Source: an uncultured Prevotellaceae bacterium
Lineage (GTDB): Bacteria; Bacteroidota; Bacteroidia; Bacteroidales; Muribaculaceae
Direction: 5' to 3'
DNA length: 36,546 bases
Assembly: GCA_900318065.1 (NCBI GenBank)
Contig: ONIY01000016.1
Coordinates: 1-36,546, forward strand
Shown here one piece after another: positions 7,372-12,483 of this stretch. A model generated the notes under the pieces. That model was not told where the DNA came from. It did no database searches and saw nothing but the letters and a program-made list of their open reading frames with translations. The position numbers and the translations under genes were made by a program. Position 1 is the first letter of the stretch, and every line of letters begins with the position of its first letter.

Positions 7372-7401
7372 TTTTTGTCCCGAAAAATGAGATTTTTGTC
7401 C
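7372..7401 (+). other. candidate integrase arm-type sites, right end
   Basis: TTTTTGTCC occurs at 7372-7380 and 7393-7401, the same word and orientation as at 178-186. It abuts the -33 box of the integrase promoter, so bound integrase could shut off its own gene. Confidence 0.45.
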
Positions 7402-7447
7402 TTTTATTTGAAAAATAACGAAAAACGGAGAAAAAGAGTGAATAATT

Positions 7448-7477
7448 TTTGTATTTCTAAATAATTGATTACCTTTG
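7448..7477 (+). promoter_or_regulatory. outward promoter at right end of element 1
   Basis: TTTG (7448-7451), 18 nt, then TACCTTTG (7470-7477). It points across core 2 into element 2 (or across attP in the circular form). The predicted transcript starts near 7484 and meets the stem-loop at 7563-7596. A 14-aa ORF (7493-7537) lies in between. Confidence 0.55.
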
Positions 7478-7492
7478 CACTATCCTTTGAAA

Positions 7493-7537
7493 ATGGCACA
7501 AAATCAACAAATCCCAAAAATCATGACTTTTCAATAA
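7493..7537 (+). CDS. possible 14-aa ORF downstream of the outward promoter
   Basis: The ATG lies about 9 nt after the predicted start and the stop is 7 nt before core 2. It is short enough to be chance. It is listed because promoter, ORF, core and terminator are tightly arranged. Confidence 0.2.
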   Translation: MAQNQQIPKIMTFQ

Positions 7538-7544
7538 TTGTGTC

Positions 7545-7558
7545 CCTATCAGGCGCAC
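7545..7558 (+). other. attachment core 2 (junction of elements 1 and 2)
   Basis: Exact repeat of the 14-bp core CCTATCAGGCGCAC. The base before it is C, where cores 1 and 3 have T. It serves as attR of element 1 and attL of element 2. Confidence 0.88.
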
Positions 7559-7562
7559 AAAT

Positions 7563-7596
7563 AGAGATAACCAATATGGAATTGGCTATCTCTTTT
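7563..7596 (+). terminator. stem-loop terminator just inside element 2
   Basis: Stem 7563-7575 with 7581-7593 (13 bp, one A-C mismatch, 5-nt loop) followed by a T-rich tract. It would stop the outward transcript from 7484. On the minus strand it lies just after the regulator gene and could stop that transcript too. Confidence 0.6.
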
Positions 7597-7610
7597 AATT
7601 TAATCACAAG

Positions 7611-7961
7611 TCAAAATTTCTCGTCTTCGAATAATGACAGTTGTTGCGAAACTTGACATTTCCATTGTCTAGTGTCTGCACAATAATGCTTTGCCATATA
7701 GCCAGTAGTTTTATCACGCTTTATGCAAACTACTTGTAATAGGCCTTTTTTCTCCAAACGGGAAACATACCATGTAATTGAATTGCGAAGGATTCCAGTG
7801 GCTTTTGCCGCATCTAATGTTGAGCCAATTTTATAGTGGTAGTACTCAAGAACCCTGTTAAGGTCAGTGCAATTGTTTGTCTCAACTAAATTAGGACATA
7901 CTTTTGAAAGTTGAACAAAATTAGTGTAGTTCATAGTCAATATTGTTGGGGAACGCACCAT
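7611..7961 (-). CDS. winged-helix/HTH regulator of element 2
   Basis: 116 residues from ATG 7961. The middle (about 45-85) reads as a winged helix of the kind that selects promoters: GSTLDAAKATGILRNSITWY, then the helix YVSRLEKKGLL and a wing rich in Lys/Arg. The N-terminus (QLSKVCPNL) resembles that of the element 1 excisionase-like protein (NLAKECPGL). ATG 7961 is preferred because an A-rich stretch precedes it and a leader ORF stops 8 nt upstream. ATG 7934 is the alternative, and a TTG further upstream is unlikely. It may control excision or the accessory genes. Related proteins occur on Bacteroidales elements; the exact role is unknown. Confidence 0.7.
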   Translation of the reverse strand: MVRSPTILTMNYTNFVQLSKVCPNLVETNNCTDLNRVLEYYHYKIGSTLDAAKATGILRNSITWYVSRLEKKGLLQVVCIKRDKTTGYMAKHYCADTRQWKCQVSQQLSLFEDEKF

Positions 7962-7969
7962 TTTTGTTT

Positions 7970-8011
7970 TTATGCGTTGTTGCTCACGCAATCCGCTCCC
8001 CGATGGCTCAT
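7970..8011 (-). CDS. possible 13-aa leader peptide
   Basis: A short ORF in the leader of the regulator, ending 8 nt before its ATG. It overlaps the motif CTCCCCGATGGC (7996-8007), which matches the element 1 leader motif in 11 of 12 positions. It is listed as the counterpart of 4433-4510. Confidence 0.3.
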   Translation of the reverse strand: MSHRGADCVSNNA

Positions 8012-8053
8012 GTTAAGGTCGTTGCAACAATGCGCCTCAACAGAACGACACGG

Positions 8054-8084
8054 CAAAAGTACAGTTGAGGCGAAAGGTGAGAAA
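8054..8084 (-). promoter_or_regulatory. promoter of the element 2 regulator
   Basis: TTTC (8084-8081), 19 nt, TACTTTTG (8061-8054) on the minus strand. The start near 8047 gives a leader of about 85 nt containing the shared motif and short ORF. Confidence 0.5.
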
Positions 8085-8124
8085 ATATTTGAAATGGTCT
8101 TTAATTGCCGACAACTAAAAACCA

Positions 8125-9453
8125 CTAATGACCATTGACAAACGGCAAAATATGTTCTTCAATTCCCATAATTTCTGTATCAGTATAAACGCTTAATCCC
8201 TTTTTGAAATAGTTGTTATAACCGCTTTTACTGCCTATTTCACCGAATATTGGCGTTAACAAATTGTGTGTTGGTTTGCTAATCAAGCCATATTTCTCAC
8301 AAATAAGGAATACTAATGCAACGTATTTCCCTTTCTTTTTCTTCCCAACAATAAGTGAGTGTAATGTTGCAAGTAATTTTTGTTTCTGTTCATCGCTATC
8401 AAGCAACATTAAATCCATGAAGGTTGATGTGTTGGAGGGTGTAACATCATCAGCAGCTTTGCCAGAAGATGACAATAGTTGCGATTCTGGTATTTCCGTT
8501 GCGTTCCCATTCCGTTGCTTGATTGTGGGCTCAATGGCATTGTCTAAAAAATATGCGATGTCGTTGAACAACTGTAATACTACGGCATCATTGCCAACAA
8601 TCGAGCTCCAATTGTCAAAGCCCTCAATAAGAGTGGTCGCCGATACACTCAAATCTTCAACATCTTTCAAAAGTGGGAAATTGAGCAATTGAAATTTAAA
8701 ATCTTTGTCGTGTGACTTGCACCACTCAATGGCGTTGAATAAACGTGTTGTCACCTCGACTCTGTTGTGGTGCGATGGTATGGGCGACACATCTGTGGCA
8801 TAGTCAAAAAACCTAATAAAGTCAACCAACGCCTCATGCAATTCACTTATAACATCTTTATTGCATTTGTGCCAATCCAAATGTTTGTGCAATTCACGTT
8901 TGATTTGCTCATTTTGACATTTGCCAATCAAGTAATTCAATCGTCTAACAATTGCAATATGGGTAAGGTCATTAATTATATATTCTTTCACAAAATCATC
9001 AAACGCAATGTCTCCATAACCACCACAACAATACAAATTCAATTTTTCAAAGGCTTGTTCATCATCTCGTGTCGGGTCGTTGTAACGGCGGGATTTCATT
9101 TTTTCAAATTCATTTCTCAACACTTTGCTCACATCATTGCAAAACCTAAAGACATTGCCAACCTCGGGGTCTATCTCTTTTATTATTTTGGGCATATTGT
9201 TGCCAATTTCTTTTGTCAAATTGTCAATGATTATCAATGTTGGTTCAACACCCTCATTGATAATCAGGGATTGATTGACATTGAAACGTGACATCACTTT
9301 GCCAATCTCATTCAGTTTGACATTAGCAATTGCTTTGTGTAATCTTTTCACGCTCTCATTGGTGGGTTCGTTATAACCAAATTTATGGTTTTGCAATAAA
9401 AACAAATATGCGTTTGCGCATTCCCTTAATTCGCTTATGTGATGATATTCCAT
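8125..9453 (-). CDS. hypothetical 442-aa protein of element 2
   Basis: Cytoplasmic-looking, helical, with no signal peptide or membrane span. The C-terminal about 90 residues form a separate compact unit (KKKKGKYVALVFLICEKYGL onward) joined by a Ser/Thr-rich linker around residues 325-350. That unit resembles C-terminal modules seen in unknown Bacteroidales mobile-element proteins. No nuclease, NTPase or other catalytic motif is recognised. The frame is open to 9504, but that codon lies in the promoter, so ATG 9453 is chosen. As a singly transcribed gene beside a toxin-antitoxin pair, it is a candidate defence or interference gene. That is only a guess from context. Confidence 0.75.
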   Translation of the reverse strand: MEYHHISELRECANAYLFLLQNHKFGYNEPTNESVKRLHKAIANVKLNEIGKVMSRFNVNQSLIINEGVEPTLIIIDNLTKEIGNNMPKIIKEIDPEVGNVFRFCNDVSKVLRNEFEKMKSRRYNDPTRDDEQAFEKLNLYCCGGYGDIAFDDFVKEYIINDLTHIAIVRRLNYLIGKCQNEQIKRELHKHLDWHKCNKDVISELHEALVDFIRFFDYATDVSPIPSHHNRVEVTTRLFNAIEWCKSHDKDFKFQLLNFPLLKDVEDLSVSATTLIEGFDNWSSIVGNDAVVLQLFNDIAYFLDNAIEPTIKQRNGNATEIPESQLLSSSGKAADDVTPSNTSTFMDLMLLDSDEQKQKLLATLHSLIVGKKKKGKYVALVFLICEKYGLISKPTHNLLTPIFGEIGSKSGYNNYFKKGLSVYTDTEIMGIEEHILPFVNGH

Positions 9454-9501
9454 TGTTTGTATATTCTTTTTTAAATAAAAAACTAGTTGTAAAACAGTTT
9501 T

Positions 9502-9533
9502 CAAAATTACGAAATGTTTTTATTTTGTGCAAA
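9502..9533 (-). promoter_or_regulatory. promoter of the 442-aa gene
   Basis: TTTG (9533-9530), 20 nt, TAATTTTG (9509-9502) on the minus strand. The start near 9495 leaves a 40-nt AT-rich leader. Confidence 0.6.
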
Positions 9534-9593
9534 TCAAATAATGAGACACAGCACATTGATTATAGAAGTTTGTTTTTTGCCAATTAATATGTA

Positions 9594-9620
9594 CAAAAAA
9601 CCAGGGCTTATCGCCCTGGT
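9594..9620 (-). terminator. intrinsic terminator of hicAB
   Basis: Perfect 8-bp stem ACCAGGGC/GCCCTGGT (9600-9607 and 9613-9620) with a 5-nt loop, followed on the minus strand by six T (9599-9594). It lies about 35 nt after the hicB stop. Confidence 0.8.
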
Positions 9621-9653
9621 AATTCTTTCGTGTCATGCTGTTAAACGGTAAGG

Positions 9654-10067
9654 CTAAGCAAACGCCATCAGCTCGCGACCGATTTTGTGAAGCCCTTCCA
9701 CGATGCGCTGACGCTGCTTGGGGCGTGGAGTCTTTAGCCCGGTAGCGTAGTGGCTCAGCTGTCGCTGGTTGATGCCTGTGGCGCGGCTTATCGCTGCCAT
9801 CGAGGCGAACCGCTCGCTGCTACGCAGCAGGGCGGCAGTATCGACATAGTTAAAAACAAACTCATAGTCGCCATCGGCAAGCCACTGGGGCACCTCGTCG
9901 CCATCGGCAAGCATACCCTGAACGTGGAACTCCAGCGAGGCACGAGCCTCGCGTTGCAACTCCTCGAAGCTGTCGGCGGTAAATACCACCGCCCCAGGTA
10001 CGTTGTCACCAAGGCTTGCGGCGAAATTCTTGTTACACCACGACACGTTTACGGTAATTTTTTCCAT
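9654..10067 (-). CDS. hicB: HicB-family antitoxin
   Basis: 137 residues. The N-terminal part (about 1-75) is the HicB partial RNase H-like fold: an opening beta-strand, then ADSFEELQREARASLEFHVQ with the typical Glu-rich helix. The C-terminus (about 88-137) is an XRE-like helix-turn-helix (MAAISRATGINQRQLSHYAT). It neutralises HicA and would repress the operon through the HTH. It lies 64 nt after hicA in the usual toxin-first order. The gene and its partner are clearly more GC-rich than the rest of element 2, suggesting a separate origin. Confidence 0.88.
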   Translation of the reverse strand: MEKITVNVSWCNKNFAASLGDNVPGAVVFTADSFEELQREARASLEFHVQGMLADGDEVPQWLADGDYEFVFNYVDTAALLRSSERFASMAAISRATGINQRQLSHYATGLKTPRPKQRQRIVEGLHKIGRELMAFA

Positions 10068-10131
10068 TTTTTTGCTGTTTTTATTGGTTCTCTCTTGGTT
10101 TTCTTCTCATGTTTGTGGAGAGTTGGCGGGG

Positions 10132-10326
10132 TCATTTCCACCCCGCCTGTTTCCAAATGCTGTTCAAAATGAATTGGTCCAACTCTTTGCTCTCTTTTCC
10201 GTTGACCGTCACCTTGCCGGGCTTATTGGGGTGTTTGAACTGGCGGTGGCTGCCGCGGATAGCCACCAGCACCCATCCGTCACGCTTCAGCATTTTTATA
10301 ACGTCTATAACTTTATATGTTTTCAT
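10132..10326 (-). CDS. hicA: HicA-family mRNA interferase toxin
   Basis: 64 residues of the small dsRBD-like HicA fold. The catalytic stretch RGSHRQFKHP contains His27 after Gly25-Ser26, the family signature, and the tail has the usual ELDQFILNSIWKQAG-type helix. HicA cleaves mRNA and is held in check by HicB encoded just downstream. The start is ATG 10326; an upstream in-frame TTG is not needed. Length and order fit standard hicAB loci. It may stabilise element 2 or act as an abortive-infection module. Confidence 0.88.
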   Translation of the reverse strand: MKTYKVIDVIKMLKRDGWVLVAIRGSHRQFKHPNKPGKVTVNGKESKELDQFILNSIWKQAGWK

Positions 10327-10347
10327 ATAAATCAATTTTTAACAATG

Positions 10348-10355
10348 CAAAGGTA
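10348..10355 (-). promoter_or_regulatory. -7 box of the hicAB promoter
   Basis: TACCTTTG on the minus strand, with CTTG 20 nt upstream (10379-10376) as a near-match -33 box. It lies 22 nt before the hicA ATG. HicB-type autoregulation would act here. Confidence 0.5.
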
Positions 10356-10462
10356 GTAATTTTTCTACTTTTATGCAAGTTTTCTGGCGTTTTTTGAAAA
10401 AAAAGTCGAAAAAAAATCCGCAGGATGCGGATTTATGGGTAGAACATATTATTGAGGAGGGA

Positions 10463-11347
10463 TTAAACAGACTGAATATAAGCCTTTCCCATATTGTTTT
10501 CAATAATCTTTGTTGCCTGGGTTTGTGACATGCTTATAATGGTTGAGTGGTGAACGCTTAGAACTTTGTCTTGCAATACTTGGTCTTCTTCAAGTTTTTC
10601 GATAATAAGACCAAGACCGCTCAGTGTGTTAAAGTCTAAATGCCTATCGTGAGTATAAGTATCTTCATGACTTGATAAGAAATCAACGACTTTATTGGCT
10701 TTAACTTTATCGTGCTTCAGCATATTACTCTCCAGCCAACCTCGAACCATCTCTTTAGACCATTTAATAGCCTTTTCACATTCTCCGATTAATGTGGGAT
10801 TGTATTTTTGAAGTATCTCTCTCCAAACAATTATTTTTGAAGGGTCAGTCTTGACCTCATTTATAATGCGTTCAAATTCTTCTTTTATTGCATGTGCCGA
10901 AACAATTCCGAATTGAGGATCAATGGGGCCCAAGCTTGATTGCTTGCCCATAACAACGGACTTACATGAACATGCAATCATCGTGCCAGCAGACATCGCC
11001 ATTTGAGGAACAATGGCTCTAATATCATCACCAAATATCATTTTTAAGTACGATACAATGGACTCAGTTGCAGCAACGCTACCTCCTGGAGTATGTAATA
11101 TTAAGTCCAACCCTTTTGATCTATCAAGTTTATTGACTACTGTCATGAACCCCATCTTATCATTATCATTGATACTAAAATCAACGCCCTTTTTTGAAAG
11201 TTGAGGTTTTTGTAAAAAGGCGGAGTAATATATAATTGTATTACGTCCCGTGTAAGTACTGAGTTCTTTTACATATTTGCGGCGTGTTTGGTCCAAAACA
11301 TTTATTGTTGAACCTATTTCATGTAGTATTTCATCCCATGTTGGCAT
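10463..11347 (-). CDS. SDH-family serine protease (SppA/ClpP-like fold)
   Basis: 294 residues of the SDH_sah family (serine dehydrogenase proteinase, ClpP/crotonase fold). Visible motifs are LHTPGGSV (84-91) as oxyanion glycine loop, QMAMSAGTM with probable nucleophile Ser119, and SSLGPIDPQFG (137-147), which helps form the active site. No signal peptide is seen, so it acts in the cytoplasm, perhaps as an oligomer. The ATG lies 1 nt after the stop of the small acidic gene 11349-11534, implying tight coupling. Relatives are scattered on mobile islands, and a role in defence or stress is plausible but unproven. Confidence 0.85.
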   Translation of the reverse strand: MPTWDEILHEIGSTINVLDQTRRKYVKELSTYTGRNTIIYYSAFLQKPQLSKKGVDFSINDNDKMGFMTVVNKLDRSKGLDLILHTPGGSVAATESIVSYLKMIFGDDIRAIVPQMAMSAGTMIACSCKSVVMGKQSSLGPIDPQFGIVSAHAIKEEFERIINEVKTDPSKIIVWREILQKYNPTLIGECEKAIKWSKEMVRGWLESNMLKHDKVKANKVVDFLSSHEDTYTHDRHLDFNTLSGLGLIIEKLEEDQVLQDKVLSVHHSTIISMSQTQATKIIENNMGKAYIQSV

Positions 11348-11348
11348 A

Positions 11349-11534
11349 TCAGCAGATCATTATCATTGCATTAGTACTATTAGACAGTCTGATAGTGAGA
11401 ACCTCCTCGTCATTATTAGATTGCCCATATTCGTATGGTTTCTCTTCTTTAATTGGCCGTACGCCCAAATCATCAAAGACTCTTTCTATTTCTTTGATGT
11501 CTATTTCTTTTTCTTGAGATTTGTCTTCTTTCAT
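11349..11534 (-). CDS. small acidic partner protein of the SDH protease
   Basis: 61 residues, strongly charged: the first half is Lys/Glu-rich (KEDKSQEKEIDIKEIERVF) and the C-terminus hydrophobic (TIRLSNSTNAMIMIC). It ends 1 nt before the protease ATG. No family is recognised. The coupling suggests a subunit, adaptor or inhibitor of the protease. Alternatively it may only be a leader that sets protease translation. Confidence 0.55.
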   Translation of the reverse strand: MKEDKSQEKEIDIKEIERVFDDLGVRPIKEEKPYEYGQSNNDEEVLTIRLSNSTNAMIMIC

Positions 11535-11904
11535 AATGTTTTTTCTTTTATAACGTAATCAAGCACTAATTATTGAAAAATAGTTGAAAAAATCTTGATT
11601 TTCTCTTGCTTAAGAATTCGTACTTTACCAAAATTTAGCCCCCACTTGGAGGTGGCAAGCCTTAGCCTTTTTCATTTAAGGGGGATCATTTTTACAAAGT
11701 AAATAGTTTTTTCTGACCAACCAATTTTTTACGACATAATTAAACAAAAGGCAGAAAATGTAGCATTACATGTATTTTTTGTAGCAAAATGTTACAGAAA
11801 AGTATAGGAGAATAGCATTTTAGCAGAGTGTCTTAAGATTGAGCTTTTGCTATTTTTAGTTAAAAATAGAAAGCCAATAACTTCATAATTATTCATAGTG
11901 TGAC
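11535..11904 (+). other. AT-rich gene-free stretch with a stem-loop
   Basis: No convincing ORF. The clearest structure is a hairpin at 11843-11874: GCTTT and CTATTTTT (11843-11847, 11850-11857) pair with AAAAATAG and AAAGC (11862-11874) around AGTT, with a 2-nt bulge. It lies about 30 nt before a strong orphan terminator. The pair could be the 3' part of a small plus-strand RNA, but no good promoter was found. Confidence 0.35.
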
Positions 11905-11933
11905 AAGGGGGAGCGTGCGCTCCCCCTTTTTTT
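11905..11933 (+). terminator. strong orphan intrinsic terminator
   Basis: Self-complementary stem AAGGGGGAGCG/CGCTCCCCCTT (11905-11915, 11918-11928) followed by T to 11933. No plus-strand gene ends upstream within element 2, so it may end a small RNA or insulate the element edge. Confidence 0.75.
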
Positions 11934-11998
11934 GCAGTTCATGACATGTTATGACATAATAAGATATTTTGAGACACCTCAAGTGCCTGGAAATCAAC
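11921..11998 (+). repeat. 78-bp imperfect direct repeat, copy A
   Basis: It starts at the T-tract of the terminator and reads on through TTCATGACAT..., AATAAGATATTTTGAGACA and a GGAAATCAA end. It matches copy B (12108-12185) at most positions, about 187 bp apart. Core 3 lies between the copies. Confidence 0.8.
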
Positions 11999-12039
11999 AA
12001 TGGTTATGTCTTATTGTTTTTTGTTGTGCAACTTCTCAC

Positions 12040-12054
12040 TCCTATCAGGCGCAC
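12040..12054 (+). other. attachment core 3 (attR of element 2)
   Basis: TCCTATCAGGCGCAC is identical over 15 bp to the tRNA-Leu 3' end at 85-99. It marks the right limit of the tandem integration. Confidence 0.88.
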
Positions 12055-12058
12055 TAGT

Positions 12059-12096
12059 AAATAACTCGTTGATATTCAATGAGTTATTTCTTTTTT
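12059..12096 (+). terminator. probable native tRNA-Leu terminator, displaced
   Basis: A 14-bp stem (12059-12072 with 12076-12089, one G-T wobble) with a TAT loop, then a run of T. It begins 4 nt after core 3. In an empty site it would lie 4 nt after the tRNA 3' end, so it is most likely the original terminator of the tRNA gene. Confidence 0.75.
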
Positions 12097-12107
12097 GTGT
12101 CTCATGT

Positions 12108-12185
12108 TCCCCCTTTTTTTGATAGTTCATGACATCTTATGAAACAATAAGATATTTTGAGACATTTCAAGTGCTTGGAAATCAA
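12108..12185 (+). repeat. 78-bp imperfect direct repeat, copy B
   Basis: Chromosomal-side partner of copy A. It keeps the CCCCCTTTTTTTG start but lacks the left arm of the terminator stem. Differences are scattered point changes, so the duplication is not recent. Confidence 0.8.
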
Positions 12186-12219
12186 TGGTGAAGACAAAAT
12201 AACATGAAAGAGTCAAGAC

Positions 12220-12354
12220 ATGATGGAGAAGACTATTAAATCAATGAACATTGTGGCCGCGGCGTTGCTCATCGTGAACTTAGGTGTTGTGCAAAGGGAG
12301 TGTTTCAGGCACTTGACTTGGAGAGCTCGGAAGAAGCAGCGGACATTATGCTGA
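12220..12354 (+). CDS. possible 44-aa membrane peptide or gene remnant
   Basis: An ORF starting with two ATG codons encodes a hydrophobic stretch (NIVAAALLIVNLGVV) and a basic tail. Another frame, from about 12297, reads as an acidic helical peptide (ALDLESSEEAADIMLKKHG) that looks more like real protein. The two together suggest a decayed gene with a frameshift. There is no family match and support is weak. Confidence 0.25.
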   Translation: MMEKTIKSMNIVAAALLIVNLGVVQRECFRHLTWRARKKQRTLC

Positions 12355-12483
12355 AGAAGCATGGTGCCCGCCTTCTTTTTTGTTGTTGTGTGAACTTTGC
12401 TAAATGAATAGTTCAGGAGAAAAGATCCTCCATTGTGGCTGGGATAGGAGATGTTTCGGAATACATGTTCTGCTGGTGGGTTG

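Larger units (their letters stand above)
100..7558. mobile_element. integrative element 1 (tyrosine-recombinase island, satellite-like)
   Basis: This interval lies between core 1 and core 2, with an integrase gene next to the right core. Its genes are all on the minus strand: integrase, two small unknown genes, HTH excisionase-like protein, RepA-type helicase, toprim primase and three unknown genes. The replication pair (helicase plus primase) without any relaxase, type IV secretion or phage structural gene resembles the minimal layout of phage satellites or small mobilisable islands. That functional class is an inference. The DNA is visibly more AT-rich than the chromosome after 12484. Confidence 0.85.
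7559..12054. mobile_element. integrative element 2 (no integrase; cargo/defence-like island)
   Basis: This interval is bounded by cores 2 and 3. Genes, all minus strand: a regulator with excisionase-like leader, an unknown 442-aa protein, HicB and HicA, and a small acidic protein with an SDH-type protease. No recombinase, helicase or primase is present. The TTTTTGTCC arm words of element 1 are not seen near its ends. It could be mobilised in trans or together with element 1 using cores 1 and 3. Confidence 0.7.

Noticed and set aside
100-12054. Insertion sequence or transposase gene
   Set aside because: No DDE transposase or IS-type terminal repeats were found; mobility is explained by the tyrosine recombinase and att cores.
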